This document shows, piece by piece, positions 18,805 through 28,435 of a stretch of 64,000 nucleotides of DNA; position 1 is the first letter of the stretch; each line of letters opens with the position of its first letter. The DNA comes from Hyphomicrobiales bacterium (lineage in GTDB: Bacteria > Pseudomonadota > Alphaproteobacteria > Rhizobiales > Beijerinckiaceae). The stretch is from assembly GCA_027487245.1 (NCBI GenBank), contig JAIYDY010000034.1, forward strand, positions 1 through 64,000. The letters run 5' to 3'. The notes under the pieces were generated by a model. That model saw only the letters and a list, made by a program, of their open reading frames with translations, was not told where the DNA came from and searched no databases. Both the position numbers and the translations under genes were made by a program.

Positions 18805-19074
18805 TCAGCGGCGGATGCCGAGCTTCTCGATCAGGGTCCGGTAGCGGGACTCGTCCTTGCCCTTGACATAGTCGAGCAACGAACGGCGCTGCGAAACCAT
18901 CTTGAGCAGGCCGCGGCGCGAATGGTTGTCCTTGACGTGGCTCTTGAAGTGTCCGGTCAGGTTGTTGATGCGCGTGGTGAGGATCGCAACCTGGACTTCC
19001 GGAGAGCCGGTATCGCCGGGCTTGGTGGCATATTCAGAAACGAGCGCGGTCTTGCGCTCAGCCGAAATCGACAT
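18805..19074 (-). CDS. rpsO: 30S ribosomal protein S15
   Basis: An 89-residue primary 16S rRNA-binding protein of the small subunit platform. The family motifs [12 protein letters not shown] and [16 protein letters not shown] (the rRNA-contacting loop) are intact, as are the C-terminal [10 protein letters not shown] and [13 protein letters not shown]. Length is normal. A terminator follows, then pnp. The usual upstream partner truB is absent here; a nucleoside salvage operon ends upstream instead. Confidence 0.98.
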   Translation of the reverse strand: MSISAERKTALVSEYATKPGDTGSPEVQVAILTTRINNLTGHFKSHVKDNHSRRGLLKMVSQRRSLLDYVKGKDESRYRTLIEKLGIRR

Positions 19075-19230
19075 CGTGTCATCCTTTCAAAAAGGGGTTT
19101 CAGAATCGGCCTTGCCGGGATGTCGTCCAGCAAGGTCGGGTGTCAGGGCATATGACCCCGGACGGCTGCGCTATAGGCGAGAATAGCAGGCAAGGCCAGA
19201 AAAATCCGCGCTGGCATTGCCAGAGCCCCC

Positions 19231-20175
19231 TCAATACCCCCGCGTCCGCTCGACCGGATATTCCAGCGGCAGGCCGCGTTCCAGCCGGTCGATCTGGCGG
19301 GCGATCAGGGCGCAGATCGCGTCCGGATCGCTCATCGCCGCGTTGTGCGGCGTGACGGTGACGCCAGGATGCGACCAGAAGCGCGAGGCGGCGGGCAAAG
19401 GCTCGGTGCGGAACACATCGAGCGTGGCATGCTGCAAGGTGCCGTCATCGAGGCAGGCGAGGATGTCGTCCTCGTCCTGCGATGCGCCCCGCCCGGCATT
19501 GATCAGCATCGGCGCGCCCAACCGCCCGTCGCGGGCGAGCTGCGTGAACATCCCGCGATTCAGGATGCCCGCGGTATCCGGGGTGGCCGGCAGCAGGTTC
19601 ACCAGAATGTCTGTGCGGCCAAGGAAGGGTCCTAGCCCCTCCGCGCCCGCAAAGCTGGCGAGGCCCTGCACATCGCGGCGGGTGCGGCTCCAGCAGGCCA
19701 CATCGAAGCCCAGCGCCATCAATTTGCCGGCGGCGTCGAGACCGAGCACACCCATGCCGAGGATGCCGACGCGGACATCGCGCGCTGCGGGCTGGTTCCG
19801 GTCATCGATCCATGTGGCTTCGCGCTGCTGGCGGTCATAAAGCCGCTGCTGGCGCAGGGCGATCAGGCAGTGCAGCACGACATATTCGCTCATCCGCGCC
19901 GTCAGGTCAGGATCGACGACGCGTGCCAGCGCCACATCCGGCAGGCTCCTGTCGGCGAACAGGTGATCGACGCCGGCACCGAGAGAAAAGATGGCCTCAA
20001 GCTGCGGCAGGCCAGCAAGCGAGCCTTCTGGATGCTTCCAGGTTGCCGCGAAGCGCACGCTGCGTCGGTCGAACGCTTCGCCCAATGCGACGATCTCGAG
20101 AGCTGGCAGATGCCGCTGGAAGCGCTGCCGCCAGCTTTCCAGATCCCAGCCGGTCATGGCGATCAGTAAGCTCAT
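19231..20175 (-). CDS. D-isomer-specific 2-hydroxyacid dehydrogenase, glyoxylate/hydroxypyruvate reductase A type
   Basis: A 314-residue NAD(P)-dependent dehydrogenase. The Rossmann dinucleotide motif is [14 protein letters not shown]. The N-terminal substrate domain has SLGAGVDHL, and the active-site region includes INAGRGAS. It most resembles GhrA-like enzymes that reduce glyoxylate, hydroxypyruvate and similar 2-oxoacids in the cytoplasm. It is the last gene of the nucleoside operon: its ATG overlaps the deoA stop (ATGA), so it is translationally coupled to thymidine phosphorylase. Its role there is not obvious; it could act on a product further down from deoxyribose or glyceraldehyde 3-phosphate metabolism. 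The exact substrate is unknown. Confidence 0.85.
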   Translation of the reverse strand: MSLLIAMTGWDLESWRQRFQRHLPALEIVALGEAFDRRSVRFAATWKHPEGSLAGLPQLEAIFSLGAGVDHLFADRSLPDVALARVVDPDLTARMSEYVVLHCLIALRQQRLYDRQQREATWIDDRNQPAARDVRVGILGMGVLGLDAAGKLMALGFDVACWSRTRRDVQGLASFAGAEGLGPFLGRTDILVNLLPATPDTAGILNRGMFTQLARDGRLGAPMLINAGRGASQDEDDILACLDDGTLQHATLDVFRTEPLPAASRFWSHPGVTVTPHNAAMSDPDAICALIARQIDRLERGLPLEYPVERTRGY

Positions 20176-21494
20176 GCGCCGATCCGTTCGATGATGGCCG
20201 AGGCTGGCAGTGCGCCGCGCGCGTCCGACACCGTATAGGCGGCGGCGAGCCGGCTGGCGGCCCGGGCCAGCGAAGCCTCGTCCTCGGCATGGATCAGGGC
20301 CAATGGGCGGTTCGGGCCGACCTCATCGCCCAGCCCCGCCAGCGCGGTCAGCCCCACGGCATGATTGACCGGGTCCTGCGAGCGTGTCCGTCCGCCGCCA
20401 AGTTCGACCACGGCGATCCCGACCGCGCGGGTGTCGATGGCGGTGACGAAGCCGGGCTGCGGAGCCCATGCGGCCTGCACCAGCGGCGCGGCGCGAAGGT
20501 GGGTATCAGGCCGCGACATCAGGTCGGACGGACCACCGAGCGCGCTGACCATCCTCTGGAAGACCTCAGCTGCCGCGCCCGAGGCAATGGCCCTCTCCAT
20601 CCGGCTGCGACCATCATGCAGGCTCGTGGCCAGATTGCCGAGAACCAGCATTTCCGCCCCAAGAGCCAGCGTGACCTCGTGCATCCGCGCCTCGCGCCGG
20701 GTACCGGTCAGGTAGTCGATGGCATAGCGCACTTCGAGCCCGTTGCCCGCAGCATCGGCCAATGGCGCGTCCATGTCGGTGATCAGGGCGGTGGTCGCGA
20801 GGCCGGCCCCGTTCGCCACCGAGACCAGCGCCCGCGCCAGTTCGCGCGAGCGTTCAAGCGTCGGCATGAAGGCGCCGGAGCCTGTCTTCACGTCCATGGC
20901 CAGCCCGTGCAGGCCGGCGGACAGCTTCTTGGACAGGATCGACGCCGTGATCAGCGGCACCGATTCCACCGTCGCGGTCACGTCGCGGATGCCATAGAGC
21001 CGCTTGTCTGCCGGGGCGAGATCGGCCGTCTGGCCGATGATCGCGCAACCGGTCTCGCGCACCACCTTGCGGAACAGGGCGTTGTCGGGCTGCGTGACAT
21101 AGCCGGGCACGCTGTCGAGCTTGTCGAGGGTGCCGCCGGTATGGCCGAGCCCGCGGCCCGAAATCATTGGAACGAAGCCGCCGCAGGCAGCAACCGCAGG
21201 CCCCAGCATCAGCGACACCGTGTCACCCACCCCGCCGGTCGAATGCTTGTCGAGCGCCGGGCCGGGCAGGTCGCTCCAGTCCAGCACGGTGCCGGAATCG
21301 CGCATCGCCTCGGTCAGCGCCACACGCTCGGAGGTGGTCATGTCTCGGAAGAATACGGCCATGGCAAAAGCCGCCGCCTGTCCCTCGGTGACGCGGCCAT
21401 CGGTCAGGCCAGCGATCATCTGGCCGATCTCGGCTGGCGTCAGTTCCGCGCCGTCGCGTTTGCGACGGATGACTTCCTGCGGCAGAAAACCCAT
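20172..21494 (-). CDS. deoA: Thymidine phosphorylase
   Basis: A 440-residue pyrimidine-nucleoside phosphorylase that splits thymidine or deoxyuridine with phosphate into base and deoxyribose-1-phosphate. The phosphate-binding region [13 protein letters not shown] and the following [14 protein letters not shown] are diagnostic, as is the later [10 protein letters not shown]. The open frame extends 36 codons upstream, but the ATG at 21494 starts the family sequence ([14 protein letters not shown]) and overlaps the deoC stop in an ATGA. With deoC and punA it feeds nucleoside sugars into central metabolism. A phosphopentomutase would be needed and is not in the window. Confidence 0.96.
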   Translation of the reverse strand: MGFLPQEVIRRKRDGAELTPAEIGQMIAGLTDGRVTEGQAAAFAMAVFFRDMTTSERVALTEAMRDSGTVLDWSDLPGPALDKHSTGGVGDTVSLMLGPAVAACGGFVPMISGRGLGHTGGTLDKLDSVPGYVTQPDNALFRKVVRETGCAIIGQTADLAPADKRLYGIRDVTATVESVPLITASILSKKLSAGLHGLAMDVKTGSGAFMPTLERSRELARALVSVANGAGLATTALITDMDAPLADAAGNGLEVRYAIDYLTGTRREARMHEVTLALGAEMLVLGNLATSLHDGRSRMERAIASGAAAEVFQRMVSALGGPSDLMSRPDTHLRAAPLVQAAWAPQPGFVTAIDTRAVGIAVVELGGGRTRSQDPVNHAVGLTALAGLGDEVGPNRPLALIHAEDEASLARAASRLAAAYTVSDARGALPASAIIERIGA

Positions 21495-22273
21495 CAATAG
21501 ACCCCGTCGCCGCTTTCCGCGCCCTTCTGGCCGCCGATGACATCCACCAGCACCTGATGCAGTCCGCTCGCTCCGAACCGGAAGTTGCGCGGGTTGGCCC
21601 ACGAAGGACCCATGATCTCGTCCGCCAGGTCAAGGTAGACCCTGGCGTCGGCCAGCGTGCGGATGCCGCCCGAAGGCTTCAGCCCCACGGGTTGATGGCT
21701 GGCCTTGATCGCCTCCAGCATCACCCGGGCCGCCTCCGGTGTGGCCGATTGCGCGATCTTGCCGGTCGAGGTCTTGATGAAGTCGGCTCCGGCCCGGATC
21801 GCCAGATCGCTCGCCGCCCGGATGCTGGCGATGTCCGGATAGGCACCGGTTTCGAGAATGACCTTGAGCAGTGTCGATCCGCAGATCGCCTTGATCTCGG
21901 CGATCATGTCGGCGGCCACCTCGGCATCGCCCTGGAGGAAGGCCCTGTAGGGCATCACCAGGTCGATCTCGTCGGCGCCGTCGCCGATGGCCTCGGTCGT
22001 ATCGCCCGAAATGCGGCCGACATTGGTCCCGCCGGCGGGGAAGTTCACCACCGTCGCCACCCTGACGGCGCTGCTGCCCAGCGTGCGCCGGGCGAGACTG
22101 ACGAATTGCGGCCAGATGCAGACGGCGGCGACGGCCTGCGGCGCAGCGACGGCCCTCGCGCAAAGCTGCAAGGTGCCGGCCTCGCTGGCCTGATCGCCCA
22201 GGTCGGTCAGGTCCAGCAGCGCCAGCGCGCGGCGCGCCAGAAGGGCATCGGCCCCGGGCTTGCTCTCAGCCAT
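21494..22273 (-). CDS. deoC: Deoxyribose-phosphate aldolase
   Basis: A 259-residue class I aldolase that cleaves 2-deoxyribose-5-phosphate to acetaldehyde and glyceraldehyde-3-phosphate. The Schiff-base lysine lies in FIKTSTGK. Other family marks are VVNFPAGG, the acidic DEIDLVMPY and LKVILETG, which carries a second active-site Lys. Length is normal for the long (DeoC2-like) form. The start overlaps the end of punA by 8 bases and the stop overlaps the deoA start, so the salvage enzymes are made together. Confidence 0.96.
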   Translation of the reverse strand: MAESKPGADALLARRALALLDLTDLGDQASEAGTLQLCARAVAAPQAVAAVCIWPQFVSLARRTLGSSAVRVATVVNFPAGGTNVGRISGDTTEAIGDGADEIDLVMPYRAFLQGDAEVAADMIAEIKAICGSTLLKVILETGAYPDIASIRAASDLAIRAGADFIKTSTGKIAQSATPEAARVMLEAIKASHQPVGLKPSGGIRTLADARVYLDLADEIMGPSWANPRNFRFGASGLHQVLVDVIGGQKGAESGDGVY

Positions 22274-23096
22274 GCTCGCTCTCCTTCAGAAAGGCTCGCA
22301 CCAGCCGCTTGAGGCGCGGCGCGGCGGCATCGGCCACATGCTTGGTTTCCATGTGGTTCGGCGCGACCACCTGCATGCCGGTGCCATAGTTGGTGACGAT
22401 CGACAAGGCCGCGATCTCGAGTCCGAGCCGCCGCGCCATGATCACCTCCGGCACCGTCGACATCCCGACAAGATCGGCACCGACCCGCTGCGCAAGCCTG
22501 ATCTCGGCCGGCGTCTCGAAGCTGGGGCCGGTCCACCACATGTAAACGCCTTCGGCCAGCGCAAGTCCCGCCCGGGCAGCCGCACGCTGCAGCCGCGCCC
22601 TCAGCGCCGGGCTATAGGCCTCGGCCATCGGCACAAAGCGCCGTTCGTCCGTGTCACCCACCAGCGGGTTGGGCGCGCCAAGGCTGATATGGTCGCTGAT
22701 GGCCACCACGTCGCCGGGGGCCATGGCCGGATTGACCGATCCGGCGGCGTTGGTGGCCAGCACGGGTGGTGCGCCGAGCCGGGTCAGAAGCCCGAGCGGC
22801 ACCTTCATCACCGCCGGATCGCCGCCCTCGTAGTAGTGGGAACGGCCGGCAAACACGATCACGCGGCGGCCTTCGAGCATCCCCGAGACCAGCGCCTTGG
22901 CATGGCCCGACACCTGTCCGCGCGGAAACCCGGGGATTTCGGCGAAGGGAATGGTGACCGCTTCCTCGATCTCGTCCGCCAGCGAGCCAAGGCCCGAACC
23001 AAGGATGATCGCCAGTTCCGGCGTCTCGACGCCGTGCGCGGTCACGAAGGCCGCCGCCTCGCCAAAAAGGCTTTCGGGGTGATCACGCCAGGCCAT
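22266..23096 (-). CDS. punA: Purine-nucleoside phosphorylase (trimeric, inosine/guanosine type)
   Basis: A 276-residue enzyme that phosphorolyses purine nucleosides to base and (deoxy)ribose-1-phosphate. The phosphate-binding loop ILGSGLGSL, the FAGRSHYYEG segment, the conserved Glu-containing WWTGPSFETPAEI and the base-binding VTNYGTGM identify the low-molecular-mass PNP family, which acts mainly on 6-oxopurine nucleosides. The frame opens 35 codons earlier, but the ATG at 23096 gives the expected N-terminus. It overlaps deoC by 8 bases and lies 16 bases after cdd. Confidence 0.94.
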   Translation of the reverse strand: MAWRDHPESLFGEAAAFVTAHGVETPELAIILGSGLGSLADEIEEAVTIPFAEIPGFPRGQVSGHAKALVSGMLEGRRVIVFAGRSHYYEGGDPAVMKVPLGLLTRLGAPPVLATNAAGSVNPAMAPGDVVAISDHISLGAPNPLVGDTDERRFVPMAEAYSPALRARLQRAAARAGLALAEGVYMWWTGPSFETPAEIRLAQRVGADLVGMSTVPEVIMARRLGLEIAALSIVTNYGTGMQVVAPNHMETKHVADAAAPRLKRLVRAFLKESEHG

Positions 23097-23112
23097 GGAC
23101 CGCTCGTTCTTG

Positions 23113-23529
23113 TCAGGATGCCAGATTGTCGGGGCCGAAGGAGGCCGGCAGAAGCTCGTCGACCGTGAAGCTGCGGCGGATACCACCGCGATCGGCGACA
23201 TGCACCGGCGTCGTCAGCGCGGCGAATTCGCGCAACCGCTGGCGGCAGCCACCGCACGGCGTGCACAGGCCGGTGCCATCCCCGACCACGAGCGCTTCGA
23301 TGATGGTGGTCTCGCCCGCCATGATCATCGCGGCGATGGCGCTGGCCTCGGCGCAATTGCCGACAGGATAGGCGGCATTCTCGACATTGCAGCCGGCATG
23401 GATCGCGCCACTGGCAGACCGCACGGCGGCCCCGACCCGGAACTTCGAATACGGCACGTAGGCCCGTTCCTGCGCGGCCCTGGCGGCCTCGAACAACGCT
23501 GTCAGGGCGGGAGTCATGGAAGCTGTCAT
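23113..23529 (-). CDS. cdd: Cytidine deaminase
   Basis: A 138-residue homotetrameric-type deaminase converting (deoxy)cytidine to (deoxy)uridine. Zinc is bound by Cys59 (with catalytic Glu61 in the CAE motif) and Cys92/Cys95 in PCGGC. Cysteine rather than histidine as the first ligand is normal for the small tetrameric class. Substrate-binding NVENAAYP and the early YSKFRVGAA are present. It overlaps the upstream permease stop by 4 bases, linking uptake with the first salvage step. Confidence 0.96.
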   Translation of the reverse strand: MTASMTPALTALFEAARAAQERAYVPYSKFRVGAAVRSASGAIHAGCNVENAAYPVGNCAEASAIAAMIMAGETTIIEALVVGDGTGLCTPCGGCRQRLREFAALTTPVHVADRGGIRRSFTVDELLPASFGPDNLAS

Positions 23530-24503
23530 GACCGGTCCTTGAGATAGGGCACGCCGACGGCCTTGGGCGGCGTCGCCTTGCCAATGAAGCCGGCCAGCAG
23601 CACCACGGTGAGCAGGTAGGGCAGCGCCTGGATGGCCTGCACCGGAACCTGTCCGATGCCGGGAAAGCTGACGCCCTGGATGCGCAGGGCCACGGCATCA
23701 AGCAGACCGAACAGGAAACAGGCACCCAGCGCCGGCACCGGCCGCCACTTGGCGAAGATCAGCGCCGCCAGCGCGATGAAGCCCTTGCCCGCCGTCATGT
23801 CGGTGATGAACCCCGCCGACTGGGCGATGGCCAGATAGGCACCCCCGAAGCCGCAAAGGATTCCGGCCATGATCACCGCCGAATAGCGCAGGGCTGTCAC
23901 CGAAAGGCCCGCCGTGTCGACGGCGGCGGGATTTTCGCCGACAGCGCGCAGGCGCAGCCCCCAGCGGGTGCGATAAAGGATGAACCAGGTCAGTGGCACC
24001 AGCGCCAGCGCGCCATAGACCAGCACCGAATGGCCCGAGATGACCTCCGCGTAGATCGCCCCGAACACCGGGATGGCGCGCGCGCTCTCGGCAAAGGGCA
24101 GCACGATCTCGTTGAAGCGCGCCCCGCTTGGCAATTGCGGCGTGCGGCCGCCCTGATTGAACCAGGCATTGCCGAGGATCGCCGTCAGCCCCGATGCCAG
24201 CACATTGATGGCCACACCCGCGACGATCTGGTTGCCGCGTTGCGTGATCGAGGCAAAGCCATGCACCAGTGCGAACAGCACCGAAGCCAGCACTGCCGCA
24301 AGCAGGCCCATCCAGGGATTGGGCACGAGGCTGGCGGTCGCCCCGGCGGCAAAGGCCCCGATCAGCATCTTGCCCTCAAGGCCGATGTCGACCACCCCGG
24401 CGCGCTCCGAGTAGAGCCCGGCCAGACAGGCGAAGAGCAGCGGCACGGACAGCCGGATGGCGGAGTCGACGGCAAGCAGGATGATCTGGAAGGCTTCGCT
24501 CAT
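23526..24503 (-). CDS. Nucleoside-type ABC transporter permease (second permease)
   Basis: A 325-residue polytopic membrane protein of the branched-chain-amino-acid/sugar permease superfamily. The N-terminal motif LYSERAGVVDIGLEGKMLIGAF is typical of the NupQ/YufQ-like partner in BMP-family nucleoside importers. The segment GENPAAVDTAGLSV is the cytoplasmic EAA-like coupling loop. About nine to ten hydrophobic helices are visible. It pairs with the preceding permease to form the channel. It overlaps genes on both sides by 4 bases. Nucleoside specificity is inferred from the salvage enzymes in the same operon. Confidence 0.9.
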   Translation of the reverse strand: MSEAFQIILLAVDSAIRLSVPLLFACLAGLYSERAGVVDIGLEGKMLIGAFAAGATASLVPNPWMGLLAAVLASVLFALVHGFASITQRGNQIVAGVAINVLASGLTAILGNAWFNQGGRTPQLPSGARFNEIVLPFAESARAIPVFGAIYAEVISGHSVLVYGALALVPLTWFILYRTRWGLRLRAVGENPAAVDTAGLSVTALRYSAVIMAGILCGFGGAYLAIAQSAGFITDMTAGKGFIALAALIFAKWRPVPALGACFLFGLLDAVALRIQGVSFPGIGQVPVQAIQALPYLLTVVLLAGFIGKATPPKAVGVPYLKDRS

Positions 24504-25606
24504 GCGCTCACCGGCTGGCCGGCAAAGCGCTGGTAGAGCGCTGCGATCCTGTCCGCGAACATCATTTCAAGCGCGCCAGCGAACAGGATCACGAAGCCCT
24601 GGATGACGATGATCATCTCGCGGGTGATCTTGGGCTTGTCGAAGGCCAGTTCGGCCCCACCCTGATAGAGCACCCCGAACAGCAGGGCGGCCAGCACGAT
24701 CCCGAACGGATGGCCCCGGCCCATCAGCGCCACTGCGATGCCGACGAAGCCGGCCCCTGCCGTGAACTCGTTGATCAGCCGTCCTTGCACGCCGAGGATC
24801 TCGTTGGTCGCCATCAGGCCGGCCAGCCCGCCCGAAATCAGCAGCGCGATCACGGTGATCCGGGCCGGCGAGATGCCGGCATAGACCGCCGCGTCCGGAT
24901 TGGCTCCGACGGTGCGGATCGCATAGCCGAGCCGTGTCCGCCAGATCAGCACCCAGACCGTGATGGCTGCAAGGATGGCGAACACGAAGGACAGGTTCAG
25001 CGGTGTGCGTGTCAGCGTGAGGCCAAACCAGGCCGCCATCTGGTTCATCAGCGGCAGCGTTGCGCCCGGCACGAACTTGGCGGTTTCGGGGGCCATGGAA
25101 CCTGCCATCTTCATGGGCCCGACCAGCAGGTAGACCAGCAGCGTGGCGGCGAGGAAATTGAACATGATCGTGGTGATCACGATGTGGCTGCCGCGATAGG
25201 CCTGGAGATAGGCCGGGATCAGCACCCAGGCAGCCCCTGCCAACGCCGCCCCGAGCACGCAGAGGGGCAAGAGGATCGGCCATGGCAGGAACGGCAGCGA
25301 CAGGGCCACAAGGGCTGCACCGAGCCCGCCCATCAGGGCCTGCCCCTCGCCGCCGATGTTGAAGTGGCCGGCATGGAAGGCCACCGCCACGGCAAGGCCC
25401 GTGAAGATGAAGCTGGTCGTGTAATAGAGAGTGTAGCCCAGCCCGTATTGCGAGCCGAGCGCTCCGCGCAGCATGATCTGCAGCGCTTCCAGCGGGTTCT
25501 CGCCGATCAGCGCGATGACGAGGCCCGCGGCCAGGAAGGCGACCGCGACATTGACCAGCGGCACCACGCCAGCGGTCAGCCAGAGCGGTGCTGGCCGGGC
25601 GCTCAT
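24500..25606 (-). CDS. Nucleoside-type ABC transporter permease (first permease)
   Basis: A 368-residue inner-membrane permease of the NupP/YufP type, with the conserved FNIGGEGQALMGG motif after the first helices and VGANPDAAVYAGIS as the coupling loop that contacts the ATPase. It forms the import channel with the downstream permease. Start and stop each overlap the neighbouring genes by 4 bases, so the subunits are translated in a coupled series. Confidence 0.9.
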   Translation of the reverse strand: MSARPAPLWLTAGVVPLVNVAVAFLAAGLVIALIGENPLEALQIMLRGALGSQYGLGYTLYYTTSFIFTGLAVAVAFHAGHFNIGGEGQALMGGLGAALVALSLPFLPWPILLPLCVLGAALAGAAWVLIPAYLQAYRGSHIVITTIMFNFLAATLLVYLLVGPMKMAGSMAPETAKFVPGATLPLMNQMAAWFGLTLTRTPLNLSFVFAILAAITVWVLIWRTRLGYAIRTVGANPDAAVYAGISPARITVIALLISGGLAGLMATNEILGVQGRLINEFTAGAGFVGIAVALMGRGHPFGIVLAALLFGVLYQGGAELAFDKPKITREMIIVIQGFVILFAGALEMMFADRIAALYQRFAGQPVSA

Positions 25607-27144
25607 GCCGCTTCCTTGGGCTGTTCGGAGGTCACGCCGGCCATCAGGAGCCCCATGTCCTGCTCGTTGGTCTGGTCCGGCAGCCGCTCACCGGTGATCT
25701 TGCCGCCGCACATCACGAGCACGCGGTCTGACAGGGCCAGCACCTCGTCAAGTTCGGTCGAGACCAGAAGGATCGCCTTGCCGGCATCGCGCAGCGCGAT
25801 GATGCGCTTGTGGATGAACTCGATCGCGCCGATGTCGACGCCGCGTGTCGGCTGGCCGATCAGCAGCAGTTGGGGATCGCGCTCGATCTCCCGTGCCAGC
25901 ACGATCTTCTGCTGGTTTCCGCCCGAGAACAGCGCCGTCCGCAGGCCGGGATCGGCGGGCCGCACGTCGAAGGCCGCCATCTTGGCCGCGCAATCGGCCA
26001 TCACCAGATCGCGGTCGAGAAACAGCCCCTTGCCGAAGCGCTCCTCGTCGGAACAACCCAGCATGGCGCTTTCCGCAGCCGCGAACGGCTTGACCAGACC
26101 CATCCTGTGGCGGTCTTCCGGCACGTGGCGCAAGCCCTTGGCGCGCAGCGTCCGGGGATCGTCCGTCCCGCCGCAATCCAGCGCCTCGCCCTTGAGGCTG
26201 ACGCGCCCGGACGAGGGCTTGCGGATGCCTGCGATGGCTTCCAGCAGTTCGGACTGGCCATTGCCCGAGACGCCGGCAATGCCGACGATCTCGCCGGCTT
26301 TCACCGAAAGGCTGACATGGTCGAGCCGGAGCGTGCCGCGCGCATCGCGGACGCACAGGTCCTCGACGGCGAGCACGACTTCGCCGGGCCGGGCCGGGCC
26401 CTTCTCGACAGTGAGGACCACGCGCCTGCCGACCATCAGCTCCGCCAGATCGGCGGGGCTGGTGCCGGCCGTCTCGACTGTTCCGACCATCTCGCCGCGC
26501 CGCATCACGGAGACACGGTCCGTCACGGCCATGATCTCTTTCAGCTTGTGCGTGACGATGATGACCGTCTTGCCCTCGCTGGCGAGGCGGCGCAGCAGCA
26601 CGAACAGGTTGTCGACCTCGGTCGGCGTCAGCACGGCGGTCGGCTCGTCAAGGATGAGGATGTCGGCGCCCTTGACCAGTGCTTTCAGAATTTCGACACG
26701 CTGCAATTCGCCGACAGCCAGATCCGACACCACCGCATCGGGGTCCACGTCCATGCCGTAGGCTTGCGACAGCTCCAGCAGCTTGCTGCGCACGGCAGCC
26801 GCGCCGCGTGCGGTGAACATGCCGCCTTCCGCGCCGAGCATCACGTTCTCGACCACGGTGAAGGTCTCCACCAGCATGAAGTGCTGGTGCACCATACCGA
26901 TGCCTGAATGGATCGCGTCGGCGGATGTGCGGATCAGGCTCGGCTTGCCGTTGATGGCGATGCTGCCGGCATCCGCCGCGTAGAACCCGTAAAGGATCGA
27001 CATCAGGGTCGACTTGCCGGCCCCGTTCTCGCCGATCAGCCCATGCACCGTGCCCTTCGTCACCGTCAGATCGACGGCCCGGTTGGCGTGAACCGCCCCG
27101 AAGCGCTTGTCGATGCCGGTCATCTGGATGGCGGGCGGGATCAT
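25603..27144 (-). CDS. Nucleoside-type ABC transporter ATP-binding protein (two ABC domains)
   Basis: A 513-residue protein with two fused nucleotide-binding domains, the RbsA/NupO architecture. The first domain has Walker A GENGAGKSTL, signature VGELQRVEIL and Walker B LILDEPTAVL. The second has the degenerate Walker A GVSGNGQSEL usual in this class, signature FSGGNQQKIVLARE and LLIGQPTRG in place of a normal Walker B. It energises import of the solute delivered by the BMP-like binding protein encoded upstream. Between that gene and this one are two strong hairpins. Confidence 0.93.
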   Translation of the reverse strand: MIPPAIQMTGIDKRFGAVHANRAVDLTVTKGTVHGLIGENGAGKSTLMSILYGFYAADAGSIAINGKPSLIRTSADAIHSGIGMVHQHFMLVETFTVVENVMLGAEGGMFTARGAAAVRSKLLELSQAYGMDVDPDAVVSDLAVGELQRVEILKALVKGADILILDEPTAVLTPTEVDNLFVLLRRLASEGKTVIIVTHKLKEIMAVTDRVSVMRRGEMVGTVETAGTSPADLAELMVGRRVVLTVEKGPARPGEVVLAVEDLCVRDARGTLRLDHVSLSVKAGEIVGIAGVSGNGQSELLEAIAGIRKPSSGRVSLKGEALDCGGTDDPRTLRAKGLRHVPEDRHRMGLVKPFAAAESAMLGCSDEERFGKGLFLDRDLVMADCAAKMAAFDVRPADPGLRTALFSGGNQQKIVLAREIERDPQLLLIGQPTRGVDIGAIEFIHKRIIALRDAGKAILLVSTELDEVLALSDRVLVMCGGKITGERLPDQTNEQDMGLLMAGVTSEQPKEAA

Positions 27145-27164
27145 GCAGGGCTTTCAAAATCAGA

Positions 27165-27228
27165 ATGGCCGGAGTGTGCCCCGGCCATCCGTTTGTCACA
27201 AGACCCGGCGCAGCGTGACTGCGCCGGG
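27165..27228 (-). repeat. Two intercistronic hairpins between the binding-protein and ATPase genes
   Basis: Stem 1 pairs ATGGCCGG (27165-27172) with CCGGCCAT (27181-27188). Stem 2 pairs CCCGGCGCAG (27204-27213) with CTGCGCCGGG (27219-27228). Neither is followed by a good T-run on the minus strand. They probably stabilise the upstream binding-protein mRNA, or partly attenuate transcription, so that the periplasmic component is made in excess. Confidence 0.75.
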
Positions 27229-27242
27229 CTCACTGCAAAGGT

Positions 27243-28247
27243 TCACTGCACCGGGCAGGCCTGGTTCGACATGAAGTCATGCACCACCACTCGGCCAGCC
27301 TTGATGTCGTCGGAGGCCTTGGTCACGGCAGCACGCATCTCGGCGGTGATCAGCGGCGCATTGTTGCTGTCATCAGCCCAGTCCACCCCGCCTTCGGCGA
27401 GGCCGAGAACGGTGGTGCCGGCCTTCCAGGTGCCGGCGCGGGCGGTGGTAAACGAGGTATGCACGGCGTTGTCGACGCGCTTCAGCATCGAAGTCAGGAC
27501 CTTGCCCGGATGCAGGCCGTTCTGGTTCGAATCAACACCGATGCCGAGTGCGCCGCCATCGGCAGCCGCCTGCAGCACGCCGATGCCGGTCGCGCCCGAG
27601 GCGTGATAGATCACGTCCGCGCCCTGGGAGATCTGGCCGCGGGCCAGTTCGCCGCCGCGCACCGGATCGCGGAATGCTGCGCCCGTGGTGCCCGTCATGT
27701 TCTGGATCACGGTTGCGGCCGGCTTGGCGGCCTTGACACCCTGCACGTAGCCGCAGGCGAAGCGGCGGATCAGCGGAATGTCCATGCCACCGACGAAGCC
27801 GACGGTGTTCTTCTTGGTGGCCAGGCCGGCCAGCACGCCGACGAGATAGGAACCCTCATGTTCACGGAAGCGGATGGACTGCACGTTCGGCAGATCAACC
27901 CCGGAATCGATGATGGCAAAGCGGGTATTGGGGAATTCCTTGGCAACGTTCTCGAGCGCCGCGCGGAATGAGAAGCCGACTGCCACGATCGGGTTCTGGC
28001 CGCGCTGTGCGAAGTTGCGCAGGGCCTGCTCGCGCTGGGCATCGTTCTGGATCTCGAAATCGCGGTAGTCGACACCGCTCTCGCGCTTGAAGCGCTCGGC
28101 ACCGTTGAACGCTGCTTCATTGAACGACTTGTCGAACTTGCCGCCAAGGTCATAGACCACGGCAGGGGTGACGGCCTGCTGCGCAAACGCAGCGATGGCT
28201 GACATGGCGACGCCCGCGAGCGCCAGACCGAGTGTTTTCAAACGCAT
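27243..28247 (-). CDS. BMP-family ABC transporter substrate-binding protein
   Basis: A 334-residue periplasmic binding protein of the basic-membrane-protein/PnrA family, whose studied members bind purine nucleosides. A signal peptide (MRLKTLGLALAGVAMSAIAA, then FAQQ) is cleaved near residue 22 and has no lipobox. The mature part begins with VVYDLGGKFDKSFNE, the usual PnrA-like ligand loop, and later has GFVGGMDIPLIRRF. The ATG at 28247 has a strong GGGAGGT site; a longer frame to 28298 is not supported. It is the first gene of the nucleoside operon, and its promoter must lie in the 188-base gap shared with the divergent E1-like gene. Confidence 0.92.
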   Translation of the reverse strand: MRLKTLGLALAGVAMSAIAAFAQQAVTPAVVYDLGGKFDKSFNEAAFNGAERFKRESGVDYRDFEIQNDAQREQALRNFAQRGQNPIVAVGFSFRAALENVAKEFPNTRFAIIDSGVDLPNVQSIRFREHEGSYLVGVLAGLATKKNTVGFVGGMDIPLIRRFACGYVQGVKAAKPAATVIQNMTGTTGAAFRDPVRGGELARGQISQGADVIYHASGATGIGVLQAAADGGALGIGVDSNQNGLHPGKVLTSMLKRVDNAVHTSFTTARAGTWKAGTTVLGLAEGGVDWADDSNNAPLITAEMRAAVTKASDDIKAGRVVVHDFMSNQACPVQ

Positions 28248-28435
28248 GTGATACCTCCCAAATGACGACGGAACACGTGAGGCCGCCGTGACTGGCACCT
28301 ACGATGGCATGGCACATAGGCCCCGGCAAAGAGCCCGCAAGGCTCAGGTGCCGATTTGCCTGCATTTTCCACATTGCGGCGCACTTTGCCGCGCTTTACG
28401 CCTCATCGAGGGGCGCAGCAGGAAAGGCGAGAAAG

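Noticed and set aside
24710-26761. 683-codon open frame on the + strand opposite the ABC transporter genes
   Set aside because: It is antisense to a clear permease and ATPase, has no domain, and shows the amino-acid bias expected of a reverse-frame shadow.
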